Shown: in pieces, positions 28,751 through 38,196 of the stretch | Layout: every line of letters begins with the position of its first letter | Position numbering within the stretch: the stretch's first letter is position 1 | NCBI RefSeq assembly: GCF_008710285.1 | Contig: NZ_VYQF01000004.1 | Span: forward strand, 186,001-250,000 | Direction of reading: 5' to 3' | DNA length: 64,000 bases | Origin: Ginsengibacter hankyongi | Lineage (GTDB): Bacteria > Bacteroidota > Bacteroidia > Chitinophagales > Chitinophagaceae | Notes under the pieces: model-generated | What the model was told of the DNA's origin: nothing | Seen by the model: the letters and a program-made list of their open reading frames with translations, nothing else | Databases searched by the model: none | Translations under genes and position numbers: made by a program

Positions 28751-31336
28751 TTAAGCGGAATTTCTCCCGGCATTTATAATGCCAAACGAGCAACGCATTG
28801 CCAGCTTTTCGTAAATGTCTTTTACCGGATTGGTAATCAGTTCTTCTTCCAACTCGCGGATATTTGAAATGGCAAACTGCTGAATGGTGACTAATGGTAA
28901 AACTATTTTTTCACGCATGCCTATAGATTGTTGCTCAACAGCATAGTCAGCCATCAATTCATTTTTACCGGAAAGCTGGAATAGATATTTTTCAGTAGTT
29001 ACATATTCCGTATAAATCATGTTCCATATATCTGCATACTTTTCGTCTTTTGATAAATATTCAGTTAATGGGAAAAAACATTTCTTCATTGCCATTTCGC
29101 AATTGTCGATAAGCGTTTTAAAAAATAATGAATTCTGGTATAAGGTTTTTAATTGATTGAATTTTCCTTCTTTTTCCATTTTTTGTAAAGCTTCGCCTAC
29201 GCCATAAAAGCCGGTAACATTTTGTTTCAATTGGCTCCATGCGCCTACAAAAGGTATGGCACGCAGGTCTTCAAAATTTATTTTATTAGAGCCTCCACGT
29301 TTGGAAGGCCTGCTGCCTATATTGGTTTCACCATAAAATTTTAGGGGGCTTATATGGATTAAATAATCCATAAAATCAGGATGATTTTTAAGCCTGCTGT
29401 AAGCATTAAAACTTTCATCAGCCAGTTCCTGCAATAAAGCCTCTTCTTCTTTTTCCAGGGTAATAGACTTGTTTGAAAATATATCATTTGAGATGCCTGC
29501 ATGAATTAATTGCTCAATATTATATTGAGCTGAATCAATGGTTCCAAAGTTGGAGCTAACGGTTTGTCCCTGTATGGTTAATTGTATTTCTTTGTTGGAA
29601 ATATTTTTACCCATAGAAGCATAAAACTTATGGGTTTTACCACCACCTCTTGCAGGCGGACCACCACGCCCGTCAAAGAAAACAACATTAATATTGTATT
29701 CTTTTGAAACCGCCGTTAATTCTTCCTTTGTTTTATAAATGCCCCAGTTACCCATTAAATATCCGCCATCTTTAGTGCCGTCACTAAAACCAAGCATAAT
29801 AGTCTGGTTATTGTTTCTTTGCTTTAAATGTTGGCGGTAAGGTTCATTCTCATACAACGCTCTAACAATTTTTGCTGCATTCTGCAAGTCTTCAATTGTT
29901 TCAATAAGCGGTACAATGTCAACATTTAATTCTTCTTTTTTCCATCCGCATAAAATGAAGAGGCCATAAACTTCGAGTACATTTAATGCACTGCTGGAAT
30001 GGCTGATGATATAACGGTTGCAGCCCTGCTCGCCATTGTATTCCTGTATTAATTTAATTGCTTTTATACTTTCGATTGTATCATTAATTACAGGGTCCTT
30101 GTAATCTTTTTCTGCAAGCACTTCGTTATTATTACTAAGCAACTCAATCTTTTTTTCGTCGCTTAATTTTGAATAGTCTGCGGGTATTACATTTCCTGCA
30201 GCCGCCAATGCCTGGAATACTTTTTTATGAATAGAACTGTCCTGCCGTATATCAATTGAAGCGAAGTGTAATCCAAAAACATTTATTTTGTTGATGAGGT
30301 TATCAACGAGGTGCAGAAACAATCCGTTATGCTGGTAAATAAGCGTTTGCCTTATTGTATTTAAAACTTCAACAATTTCATTTTTGGTTAAGCGGGTTCG
30401 GTTACCGGGAATAAAGATATTGTTATACAATTGTTTTTCAAGGTCCGATAAAAGAACATCTACTCCTTTGAAAGTGAGGCGGCGCCTGAGTTTCCGTATT
30501 TCAAGATAATAGCATTTTATAATGCCACCCCTTAATGCATCAGCAACTTTTAATGTTATTTCAGTATTTACAAAAGGGTTACCATCCCTGTCGCCACCGG
30601 GCCAAAAGCCCATTTTGATAATGGGATTATTTTCGTGTACGGCATCTGGAAATTGGCTTTTTAAGAAAGAAAGAATTCTTCCGGCAGCAGCAAAAAAAAC
30701 ATTTTCGAGATACCATATCAGGCTCAATGCTTCATCATAAGGTGTCGGCTTTTCTTTTTTAAAGAAAGGCGTTTTACCTAATTGTTGCAGGTACATGTTA
30801 ATCTGAGCAGCATTATTTTCTGATAATGATTTTGAAAGATCATTAATAATGCCCAACACGGAACCGGGGTAAAATTGCGTGGGATGCGCAGTAAGCACCA
30901 GTTCAATAGAAAAATCTTCCAGCTTTTTTGCCAGTTCAGTTTCTTTATTTTTTTGAATTACTTCCAGCTCGAGTTGCTTAAGAGTACCTGCGCCGCCGGT
31001 ATCATGCACGTGAGGAAAAGCGGCATCTTCCAATGCATCAAATAATACAACCTGCCTTTCTACAAATTGTGTAAAGCGAAAAAGCAAATCAAGTTGATCT
31101 GCCTGCGAAGTAAGGGAAGTGTGTTTTTTAAAAAATTCCTTGATGATTTCTGTGGGGCTCAGTTTCTTTTTATAGCCTTCTTCACAAATATTTACAAACA
31201 GTGATAAAAGAATACCTGTCTTTTCAATGCGGTGAAAAGGTAAAGACGTAAAAAGGCTGTTATACAGTTGAAACTTGATGCCAACGTAATTCTTAAAATG
31301 CTGCAGCCCACGGGAAGCCTGGTTATCCATAATCAA
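28751..31336 (-). CDS. ppc: Phosphoenolpyruvate carboxylase
   Basis: An 861-residue cytoplasmic enzyme making oxaloacetate from PEP and bicarbonate, an anaplerotic feed for aspartate and the threonine pathway next door. Motifs: LVLTAHPTQ (catalytic His block), GFSDGTKDGGYL, the glycine-rich loop DGRGGPPARGGGKTHKF and GSRPSKRGG. These are the Bacteroidota variants of the classical GYSDSGKDAG and FHGRGGTVGRGG blocks. The start is ATG 31336 or the in-frame ATG 31330 two codons on. It is divergent from thrA across a 317-base region that contains the thr leader. Confidence 0.95.
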   Translation of the reverse strand: MIMDNQASRGLQHFKNYVGIKFQLYNSLFTSLPFHRIEKTGILLSLFVNICEEGYKKKLSPTEIIKEFFKKHTSLTSQADQLDLLFRFTQFVERQVVLFDALEDAAFPHVHDTGGAGTLKQLELEVIQKNKETELAKKLEDFSIELVLTAHPTQFYPGSVLGIINDLSKSLSENNAAQINMYLQQLGKTPFFKKEKPTPYDEALSLIWYLENVFFAAAGRILSFLKSQFPDAVHENNPIIKMGFWPGGDRDGNPFVNTEITLKVADALRGGIIKCYYLEIRKLRRRLTFKGVDVLLSDLEKQLYNNIFIPGNRTRLTKNEIVEVLNTIRQTLIYQHNGLFLHLVDNLINKINVFGLHFASIDIRQDSSIHKKVFQALAAAGNVIPADYSKLSDEKKIELLSNNNEVLAEKDYKDPVINDTIESIKAIKLIQEYNGEQGCNRYIISHSSSALNVLEVYGLFILCGWKKEELNVDIVPLIETIEDLQNAAKIVRALYENEPYRQHLKQRNNNQTIMLGFSDGTKDGGYLMGNWGIYKTKEELTAVSKEYNINVVFFDGRGGPPARGGGKTHKFYASMGKNISNKEIQLTIQGQTVSSNFGTIDSAQYNIEQLIHAGISNDIFSNKSITLEKEEEALLQELADESFNAYSRLKNHPDFMDYLIHISPLKFYGETNIGSRPSKRGGSNKINFEDLRAIPFVGAWSQLKQNVTGFYGVGEALQKMEKEGKFNQLKTLYQNSLFFKTLIDNCEMAMKKCFFPLTEYLSKDEKYADIWNMIYTEYVTTEKYLFQLSGKNELMADYAVEQQSIGMREKIVLPLVTIQQFAISNIRELEEELITNPVKDIYEKLAMRCSFGIINAGRNSA

Positions 31337-31450
31337 TAAAAATTAAAATACCTGCCCTCCGGCAAGCGGGTTAAAAAAGCAGCAATCGTATCGGGGCATG
31401 AAAATACTTCAAAATTTTCGTTTAAATTTTCTCTTTACAATCAATTAGCT

Positions 31451-31458
31451 TAATTTCG
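31451..31458 (+). promoter_or_regulatory. Possible -7 promoter element before the thr leader
   Basis: TAATTTCG differs from TAnnTTTG at one position (C for T). It lies ten bases upstream of the leader GTG, a spacing that fits the short leaders seen in other Bacteroidota attenuated operons. No clear -33 is seen. Confidence 0.3.
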
Positions 31459-31467
31459 GCCTCCATC

Positions 31468-31560
31468 GTGGTAAACAACAACAATTATATCAACCCGTTT
31501 ATTTCAGCAGCAGTGATTTTCACTTCTACTACCACAGTTATTACAACCCGCAAGGGTTAA
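31468..31560 (+). CDS. thrL: Thr/Ile-rich leader peptide of the thr operon (30 aa)
   Basis: GTG 31468 to TAA 31558-31560 encodes VVNNNNYINPFISAAVIF followed by TSTTTVITTRKG: six Thr and four Ile codons, with five of the Thr packed into the last eleven codons. The pattern matches threonine attenuator leaders, whose ribosomes stall when charged tRNA-Thr (or Ile) is scarce. The final codons overlap a GNRA-type hairpin, AACCC-GCAA-GGGTT (31545-31558), and GGGCTTTTAGCC lies further down (31581-31592). No T-run terminator is obvious. The assignment is from composition and position. Confidence 0.65.
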   Translation: MVNNNNYINPFISAAVIFTSTTTVITTRKG

Positions 31561-31653
31561 ACATTTCCATATAGTCCCCCGGGCTTTTAGCCGTTTCAAA
31601 ATCTAAAAATGTTATTCATTTTAAATTCTTAATTCTCAATTTTTAATTCATAT

Positions 31654-34098
31654 ATGCAAGTTTTAAAATTCGGCGGTACTTCAGTTGCAAATGCAAAAAA
31701 TATAAACACAGTAGTTTCAATTGTACAGGAAAAATTAAAAGAAGATATAAGAGTAGCCGTTATTCTTTCTGCCCTTGGCGGTATTACAGATGCGTTGCTG
31801 GAAGCGGCAACACTTGCATCTCTTGGTGATATTACTTACAAGGAAAAATTGCTGGCAATAGAACAGCGGCACCTCGCAGTTGTAAAAGAATTAATTCCGC
31901 TCGATAAGCAAAGCAGTGTATTAAGCATGGTTAAAAAACGCTGTAATGAAATTGAAGATACCTGCAACGGGGTTTTTTTGTTGAAAGAATTATCACTTCG
32001 CACAAAAGACTCTATCGTGAGTTATGGCGAATTATTATCATCGCAAATCTTTGCGGCGAAATTAAAATCTCTTGATATCAATAATACCTGGAAAGATGCG
32101 AGGGATCTCATTATTACCAGTTCTGATTTTGGAAACGCAACTGTTGATTTTACCGTAACCAATAAAAATATAAAAGATTTTATAGCTACCGTTGATAGCC
32201 CGGTTATTATAGTTCCCGGTTTTACAGGTAAAGATAAAAGCGGAAACACTACAACTTTGGGAAGAGGTGGTTCTGATTATACGGCTGCTATTATTGGCGC
32301 CGGCATAGAAGCTTCTGTTGTTGAAATATGGACCGATGTTTCAGGGATGATGACGGCTGATCCAAGATTGGTTTCCAATGCAAAAATCATTCAGGAGATC
32401 TCTTACCAGGAAGCAATGGAATTATCACACTTTGGTGCAAAGGTTATTTATCCGCCAACCATTCAGCCATTGATGAATAAAGGAATTCCGGTAGTTATAA
32501 AAAATACTTTTGCTCCATCCTATCCGGGAACATGGATCCATAATGAAATAAAAAAGAACGGTAATAGCATTCGCGGAATTTCAAGCATTAATAATCTTTC
32601 TCTTATAAGCCTTGAAGGAAGTGGTATGGTTGGAATTCCCGGATTTTCAAAAAGATTATTTGAAGCCTTGTCCAATGAAAAAATCAATGTTATTCTCATT
32701 ACGCAAAGTTCATCGGAGCATTCTATTTGTGTGGGAATTGAAGAAGCAAATGCCGACAGGGCCAAGACAGTTATTGATGAAGCCTTTGCTTATGAAATAG
32801 AAATTAAAAAAGTAGAGCCGCTTGTGGTTGAGAAAGGTTTGGCAATAATTGCCCTCGTTGGCGACAACATGAAAAATCACCCCGGCATCAGTGGGAAAAT
32901 GTTTGGTGCATTGGGAAGAAATGGTGTAAATGTAAGAGCCATTGCTCAGGGTTCTTCTGAAAGAAATATATCTGCAGTAATTGCATTAACTGACGTAAAG
33001 AAAGCAATTAATGTATTGCATGAAGAATTTTTTGAAACGACTTATAAACAGGTAAATCTTTTTATAACCGGAACAGGAAATGTAGGAAGCAAATTGTTGG
33101 CTCAATTGCAACAGCAACAAAAACATTTACAGGAGCACCTTCGCTTACAGGTACGCGTAGCCGCAATTTCCAACAGCAGGAGAATGTTGTTTAATGATGA
33201 AGGAGTTGACCTTTCTAAATGGAAAGAATTATTGCAGGATGGCGAGGCCATGGATATGAATGAATTTATTGCAACCATACAGGAAAAGAATTTACGCAAT
33301 TCCGTTTTTGTGGATGTAACGGCCAATGAAGCTATTGCAAAATCATATCCTGAATATTTGAAAAAAAGTATTTCCGTTGTTGCCTGTAATAAAATTGCCT
33401 GCTCTTCATCTTACGAATATTATAAAAAATTAAAAGACCTTGCAAGAGAATTTAATGCTTTATTTTTATTTGAAACCAATGTGGGTGCAGGTTTGCCTGT
33501 TATCGGCACGTTAAACGATTTATTAAGAAGCGGTGATAAAGTAAACAGGATAGAAGCTGTATTAAGCGGCACACTTAATTTTGTTTTTAATAATTATACC
33601 GGTGAAAAAAGTTTTGCAACGGTAGTCCGGCAGGCACAGGATGAGGGATATACAGAGCCCGATCCGAGATTGGATTTAAGTGGTACGGATGTAATGCGCA
33701 AGATCATGATATTGGCGAGAGAGTCAGGGGAGGAGTTGGAAATGGAAGATATAAGCAATGAATCATTTATGCCGGAGTCGTGTATGAAAGGAACGGTTGA
33801 GAATTTTTATAATGAAATGGAAAAGCATGAAGATCATTTTTTACAATTAATAACGAAGGCAAAGCAGGAAGGAAAGAAATTGAAATTTGTGGCGAAGTTT
33901 GAAAATGGTAAAGCGGCCGTTGGTTTGCAACATATAGATCCGCAACATGATTTCTATCATTTGTACGGAAAGGATAATGCAGTGCTTTTTTATACCGACC
34001 GTTATACAGAGCAACCATTAGTTATTAAGGGCGCAGGTGCCGGAGCCGAAGTAACTGCGTCTGGTGTGTTTGCAGATATAATAAGAGCGGCAGGATGA
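31654..34098 (+). CDS. thrA: Bifunctional aspartokinase / homoserine dehydrogenase
   Basis: An 814-residue fusion carrying the first and third steps of threonine synthesis from aspartate. The kinase domain (about 1-290) opens with KFGGTSVANAKNI and has TLGRGGSDYTAA; two ACT regulatory domains (about 305-460) include SLEGSGMVGIPGF and VGDNMKNHPGISG. The dehydrogenase (about 465-814) has the NAD site FITGTGNVGSKLL and TNVGAGLPVIGTLNDL plus SGTLNFVFN. The arrangement matches E. coli ThrA. It heads the thrABC operon behind a Thr/Ile leader peptide, with 54 bases to thrB. Confidence 0.97.
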   Translation: MQVLKFGGTSVANAKNINTVVSIVQEKLKEDIRVAVILSALGGITDALLEAATLASLGDITYKEKLLAIEQRHLAVVKELIPLDKQSSVLSMVKKRCNEIEDTCNGVFLLKELSLRTKDSIVSYGELLSSQIFAAKLKSLDINNTWKDARDLIITSSDFGNATVDFTVTNKNIKDFIATVDSPVIIVPGFTGKDKSGNTTTLGRGGSDYTAAIIGAGIEASVVEIWTDVSGMMTADPRLVSNAKIIQEISYQEAMELSHFGAKVIYPPTIQPLMNKGIPVVIKNTFAPSYPGTWIHNEIKKNGNSIRGISSINNLSLISLEGSGMVGIPGFSKRLFEALSNEKINVILITQSSSEHSICVGIEEANADRAKTVIDEAFAYEIEIKKVEPLVVEKGLAIIALVGDNMKNHPGISGKMFGALGRNGVNVRAIAQGSSERNISAVIALTDVKKAINVLHEEFFETTYKQVNLFITGTGNVGSKLLAQLQQQQKHLQEHLRLQVRVAAISNSRRMLFNDEGVDLSKWKELLQDGEAMDMNEFIATIQEKNLRNSVFVDVTANEAIAKSYPEYLKKSISVVACNKIACSSSYEYYKKLKDLAREFNALFLFETNVGAGLPVIGTLNDLLRSGDKVNRIEAVLSGTLNFVFNNYTGEKSFATVVRQAQDEGYTEPDPRLDLSGTDVMRKIMILARESGEELEMEDISNESFMPESCMKGTVENFYNEMEKHEDHFLQLITKAKQEGKKLKFVAKFENGKAAVGLQHIDPQHDFYHLYGKDNAVLFYTDRYTEQPLVIKGAGAGAEVTASGVFADIIRAAG

Positions 34099-34152
34099 AA
34101 CCCTTGACCCCTGATGGGGCAACAATATTTAAAAGAATTATACAAATAGAAT

Positions 34153-35130
34153 ATGCAGAAACAGGAGCAAATAGAAAATGTAAGTAGTTCCCCTTTAGGG
34201 ATTAGCAGTGTTACTGTGCATGCACCTGCAACTATTGCCAACCTTGTTTGCGGCTTTGATGTGTTGGGACTTGCCTTGAATGATCCTTATGATGTAATGA
34301 AATTATCCATCAGTGAAACGCCTGGGATACGCATTCAACATAATGATGTTTACAACCTGCCAACAATTCCTGAACAGAATGTTGCGGGAGTTTCTCTTTT
34401 AGAAATGATGCAGGAGCTCGATAGTCATTATGGCTTTGATTTAGTAATTGAGAAACATATAAAACCCGGTAGTGGCCTTGGTTCCAGCGCTGCGAGCGCT
34501 GCTGGTGTAGTTGTAGCCGCTAATCATTTACTGGGAAATATTTTTTCAAAAGAAGACCTGGTGCGTTTTGCAATGGCTGGCGAAAAGCTGGCCTCCGGTG
34601 TAAAACATGCTGATAATATTTCACCCGGTATTTATGGCGGTATTACTTTAATACGTTCTATTTTCCCTTTGGATATAGTTTCTTTAACGGCGCCGCCTAT
34701 GTATGTTGCAGTGGTTCATCCGCAGATAGAAGTAAAAACTTCAGATGCACGTGAAATTCTTCGTAAGGAAGTATTGCTGAAAGACGCAATTAAGCAATGG
34801 GGGAATATTGCAGGGCTTGTTGCAGGTTTTATGAAAAATGATTACGGATTGATTAGCCGTTCGCTGGAAGATGTGATCATTGAGCCTGTCCGCAGCATGT
34901 TAATTCCGGGCTTTGATGATGTAAAGAAAAAAAGCGTTGATGCGGGAGCGTTAGGTGGTGGTATATCCGGTTCCGGCCCTTCTATTTTTATGTTGTGTGA
35001 AGAAAAAAACACAGCGTTAAAAGTTGAAAAAATAATGAAAGATATTTATGATAATACCGGATTAAAATATCACACTTACGTAACCACTATAAATAATGAA
35101 GGAATTAAAGTGGAAGTTAATAATCATTAA
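34153..35130 (+). CDS. thrB: Homoserine kinase
   Basis: A 325-residue GHMP kinase that phosphorylates homoserine with ATP. The ATP-binding block is KPGSGLGSSAASAAGVVVAAN (residues about 103-123), and the C-terminal glycine-rich motif is GALGGGISGSGPSIFML. The ATG at 34153 gives about 18 residues before the domain start VTVHAPATIANLVCGFDVLG, slightly longer than E. coli ThrB; a later start is possible. It sits between thrA and thrC, and the thrB-thrC spacer holds a GC-rich repeat. Confidence 0.95.
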   Translation: MQKQEQIENVSSSPLGISSVTVHAPATIANLVCGFDVLGLALNDPYDVMKLSISETPGIRIQHNDVYNLPTIPEQNVAGVSLLEMMQELDSHYGFDLVIEKHIKPGSGLGSSAASAAGVVVAANHLLGNIFSKEDLVRFAMAGEKLASGVKHADNISPGIYGGITLIRSIFPLDIVSLTAPPMYVAVVHPQIEVKTSDAREILRKEVLLKDAIKQWGNIAGLVAGFMKNDYGLISRSLEDVIIEPVRSMLIPGFDDVKKKSVDAGALGGGISGSGPSIFMLCEEKNTALKVEKIMKDIYDNTGLKYHTYVTTINNEGIKVEVNNH

Positions 35131-35170
35131 ATAAATAAAAATTAATGCTCAAGCCCGGCAAGACGACGTT

Positions 35171-35210
35171 TTTAGTTCCCTCTCCACGGGAGAGGGGTTG
35201 GGGTGAGGCC
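35171..35210. repeat. GC-rich hairpin repeat (REP-like) in the thrB-thrC spacer
   Basis: CCCTCTCC (35178-35185) pairs with GGAGAGGG (35189-35196) across a 3-base loop, followed by GTTGGGGTGAGG. This CCCTCTCC...GGAGAGGGtTGGGGTGAGG pattern is a familiar dispersed intergenic repeat in many bacterial genomes (knowledge; not checked here). It is strikingly more GC-rich than its surroundings and sits inside the operon. Confidence 0.65.
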
Positions 35211-35220
35211 AAATTTTACT

Positions 35221-36516
35221 ATGCTTTACTTCAGTACGAATAATAACGCTCCAAAAGCCGATTTTAAAGAAGCAACCATTAAAGGTCAGGCGCCTGATAA
35301 AGGACTGTATTTTCCTGAAACGGTTCCCGTGTTAGATAAAAGTTTTATTGATAACATCAATAAATATTCGAAAGAAGAAATTGCTTTTAAAGTTATTCAG
35401 CCTTATATAGGCGATCTAATACCCAAAGCTGAACTGGAAAGGATTGTGGCAGAGACAATCAATTTTGATTTTCCTCTGGTTAAGGTTGAAGAAAATATTT
35501 TTTCACTCGAATTATTTCATGGGCCTACGCTTGCATTTAAAGACGTTGGCGCAAGATTTATGAGCCGTTGCCTTGGTTATTTTGTAAAAGATAATAATAA
35601 AAAGGTTACCGTTCTTGTAGCAACTTCAGGAGATACAGGTGGTGCGGTTGCCAATGGTTTTTATGATGTAGATGGGGTAGATGTGGTAATATTATACCCG
35701 TCAGGAAAAGTAAGCAGTGTACAGGAATTGCAATTAACCACATTAGGAAAAAATATTAAGGCTCTTGAAATTGATGGCACATTTGACGATTGCCAGCAAA
35801 TGGTAAAGCAGGCTTTTGCAGATGGAGATTTGAATAAGCAATTATTTCTTACTTCTGCCAATTCCATCAATGTTGCAAGATGGTTGCCACAACAATTTTA
35901 TTATTTCTTCGCATATACCCAATGGGCTGATAAAAATAATCCTCCTGTTATAAGTGTACCCAGTGGTAACTTTGGTAATATTTGTGCGGGACTATTGGCG
36001 CATCGTTCAGGCTTACCCGTTAGTCATTTTATTGCCGCCTGTAATGTAAATAATGTTGTAACTGAATATTTGGAAACAGGCAATTATTCGCCTAAAAAAT
36101 CTGTAGCAACCTTATCCAACGCAATGGATGTAGGCAATCCAAGCAATTTTGTTCGCATACTTGAATTATTTGATAAGGAATTCCAATCGCTTAAAAATGT
36201 TATGAGCAGTTATTCTTTTTCTGATGAAGAAACAAAAAACATTCTTAAAGAAGTTTATTTAAAAGATAATTATTTATTAGATCCCCATGGAGCTGTTGGC
36301 TATGGTGCGTTAAAAAAATACTTACAACAATATCCTCATTTAAAAGGAATGTTTTTAGAGACAGCACATCCCGTAAAATTTTATGATGTAGTAGAACCGA
36401 TCATTAATGAAAAAGTGCCAATGCCTTCTGTTATAAATGATCTTTTTAAATTGACAAAGAAGAGTGTAAAGACGAAAGCAAAGTATGAGGAATTGAAAGA
36501 GTATTTATTGGCTTAA
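35221..36516 (+). CDS. thrC: Threonine synthase
   Basis: A 431-residue PLP enzyme converting O-phosphohomoserine to threonine. The PLP lysine is in HGPTLAFKDVGARFM, with ATSGDTGGAVANG as the phosphate-binding loop and VPSGNFGNICAGLLA further on. The start is ATG 35221 (MLYFSTNN); an earlier GTG at 35203 lies inside the REP-like repeat and is unlikely to be used. It is the last gene of thrABC. Confidence 0.96.
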   Translation: MLYFSTNNNAPKADFKEATIKGQAPDKGLYFPETVPVLDKSFIDNINKYSKEEIAFKVIQPYIGDLIPKAELERIVAETINFDFPLVKVEENIFSLELFHGPTLAFKDVGARFMSRCLGYFVKDNNKKVTVLVATSGDTGGAVANGFYDVDGVDVVILYPSGKVSSVQELQLTTLGKNIKALEIDGTFDDCQQMVKQAFADGDLNKQLFLTSANSINVARWLPQQFYYFFAYTQWADKNNPPVISVPSGNFGNICAGLLAHRSGLPVSHFIAACNVNNVVTEYLETGNYSPKKSVATLSNAMDVGNPSNFVRILELFDKEFQSLKNVMSSYSFSDEETKNILKEVYLKDNYLLDPHGAVGYGALKKYLQQYPHLKGMFLETAHPVKFYDVVEPIINEKVPMPSVINDLFKLTKKSVKTKAKYEELKEYLLA

Positions 36517-36580
36517 TAATTTGAACCCTTAATGTTATAGCAGTCATGCTTTTCTTTAATTTTTAATAATAAAAATGAAA

Positions 36581-36588
36581 TAAATTTG
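36581..36588 (+). promoter_or_regulatory. -7 promoter element of the YHS lipoprotein gene
   Basis: TAAATTTG matches TAnnTTTG exactly and lies 20 bases before ATG 36609. The -33 position is only T-rich. Confidence 0.45.
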
Positions 36589-36608
36589 CATAAACTATTT
36601 TATTTCTT

Positions 36609-36917
36609 ATGAAAAATATTTCAGTATTAATTATTTGCTTGGCAATTACTTTATTCATTGCATCTTGCGGAAACCAGGAGGCGGGTAAAAATTTAGACGC
36701 AAACGTTGCTGCGATAGCTAATGTTGATACAATAAAATATACTCCTGCTATGGTCGATAACAAAAGAGACCCTTCATGTGGAATGCCTGTATCAGCAGGT
36801 ATTGGGGATACGGTACATTATAAAGGGAAAGTGTTAGGATTTTGTTCCAAAGAATGTAAAGATGATTTTTTAAAAGATCCTGAAAAAGGAATAACTGCGG
36901 CTGATTTAAAGAAGTAA
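36609..36917 (+). CDS. YHS-domain lipoprotein (metal-binding)
   Basis: A 102-residue protein with a lipobox-type signal, LFIASC (C20), and a YHS/TRASH-like domain: DPSCGMPVSAGIGDTVHYKG and GFCSKECKDDFLKDPEK. The three Cys (one in PSCGM, two in FCSKEC) would bind a divalent or copper-type metal at the cell envelope. It stands alone between thrC and a YdcF-like gene. Similar small YHS lipoproteins are found near copper and N2O reductase genes in Bacteroidota, and the nos cluster is 5 kb away. Confidence 0.85.
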   Translation: MKNISVLIICLAITLFIASCGNQEAGKNLDANVAAIANVDTIKYTPAMVDNKRDPSCGMPVSAGIGDTVHYKGKVLGFCSKECKDDFLKDPEKGITAADLKK

Positions 36918-36946
36918 GACTAGAGTTGCATTTTTATAATTTAGCC

Positions 36947-37693
36947 TTACTTTAATTTGTACCATACATACGCTGCCGCTTCTTTCAAATAGACATCCCA
37001 GCCTAATAGTACGGAGGGCTGCGGAATAATGGATGACAAGCTAAACCTGCTTCTTCCGTCAACATAATTACAGGGATATGCAACAGTTGTGATTCCGGCA
37101 TTTTTAAATATGAGTGAAGCTCGTGGCATATGGCTTGCAGAAGTGATAAGCAAGTAAGGAGGATTTATTTGTAAAGAATCCAGGATTTGCTTTGCGTATA
37201 CAGCATTATCAAAAGTATCATTCGATCTGTCTTCAACGAAAATTACTGAATCCGGAATTCCCATTATGACAAGTTCACCTTTAGCCCATCGGCCCTCGCG
37301 AAAACTTTTATCGTCCGTTTTTCCGTTACCGCCGCTTATTAATATGTGTTTGATAACGCCAAGCTTATATAATTTTTCTGCTTGTATAAACCTGTCTGCT
37401 GTTGCATTGAAATATCCGCTTCCATCGGGGGCCGGGCTTCCGAATCCACCCGGTACAATTCCGCAACTGTAAGTAATATTTTTATCGATTGATGCCGGTA
37501 ATGGCTGCCATTGTTTTGCATACCAGTCTAAAAGCCATTTGTTGCTAAACAAAAGAAAAATGCATAAAGCCATTATTCTGCAAATTTTTTTCAGTGATGC
37601 TCTACGGAAAAGAAATCCTGCAATAACTAATATAATTATCCAGTTGAAGGGCGATAAAAAAAATGATAAAACTGAAGAAGCTAACTGGCGCAT
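36947..37693 (-). CDS. YdcF/ElyC family membrane protein (DUF218)
   Basis: A 248-residue protein with two N-terminal transmembrane helices (about 12-29, 36-48) and a DUF218 domain: ISGGNGKTDDKSFREGRWAK, GIPDSVIFVEDRSNDTFDNAVYAK and LLITSASHMPRASLIF, the classical set of the SanA/YdcF/ElyC family. These proteins act on envelope or lipid-carrier processes; the exact reaction is not known. A minus-strand terminator-like hairpin lies 76 bases upstream of its start. Confidence 0.88.
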   Translation of the reverse strand: MRQLASSVLSFFLSPFNWIIILVIAGFLFRRASLKKICRIMALCIFLLFSNKWLLDWYAKQWQPLPASIDKNITYSCGIVPGGFGSPAPDGSGYFNATADRFIQAEKLYKLGVIKHILISGGNGKTDDKSFREGRWAKGELVIMGIPDSVIFVEDRSNDTFDNAVYAKQILDSLQINPPYLLITSASHMPRASLIFKNAGITTVAYPCNYVDGRSRFSLSSIIPQPSVLLGWDVYLKEAAAYVWYKLK

Positions 37694-38196
37694 ATTCTTT
37701 TATAATTTATGTGAAAAGTTTAATAAAAATAAAAGAAAGATATTTCCCAAAGGTGTTATAAAAAAACAGGTCCTTCTGTAGAAACAGAACGACCCTTTAC
37801 GATTGCTTGATATGAGAAATTTTAATTGTATTCGTTTGGCTGATTCACAGCTTAAAACCATTTTTCACCTTCTTTCTTCCTCAGTAGCTCTTTTATAACA
37901 TGAAATTAGGCCGCATTGAAATGGGAAACTAATCAAATTATGGCTTGTTATATTATCGCAGAGGCGATTATTGTTAATGAAATGCCTTGCCTGCATTGCG
38001 TTTCGGGAAAAAATCGCGATGATGCCCAAACTGGTTTCCGGGTATATAATTTTGTTTTTTTTTAAATAAATGCGAAATAAAAAGGCGATGTAATTTTACA
38101 AAACCCGGCTCAAAACGCTTCAATGAGATATAAGTTGTAATATTGAAAGCCTTATTATTTGGCCGGCTTACGAAAAATACATAAATAACGATTTGC
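37694..38196. other. Intergenic stretch between YdcF-like and GH13 genes
   Basis: About 500 bases with no supported gene. It carries the orphan terminator-like hairpin (37769-37794) and a plus-strand TAnnTTTG match (TAATTTTG) within 38040-38060 that may drive the GH13 gene with a leader of about 140 bases. A 74-codon minus-strand frame (37974-38198) has no recognisable features. Confidence 0.4.
37761..37794 (-). terminator. Orphan intrinsic-terminator-like hairpin, minus strand
   Basis: On the minus strand, GGTC-G-TTCTGT pairs with ACAGAA-G-GACC (37794-37769, loop TTCT) and is followed by TGTTTTTTTAT (37768-37760 region). It sits upstream of, and points into, the YdcF-like gene. No gene precedes it on this strand, so it either ends an unseen small RNA or attenuates the YdcF transcript. 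Confidence 0.55.

Noticed and set aside
35203-35220. GTG start for thrC
   Set aside because: It lies inside the REP-like repeat; ATG 35221 gives the normal N-terminus.
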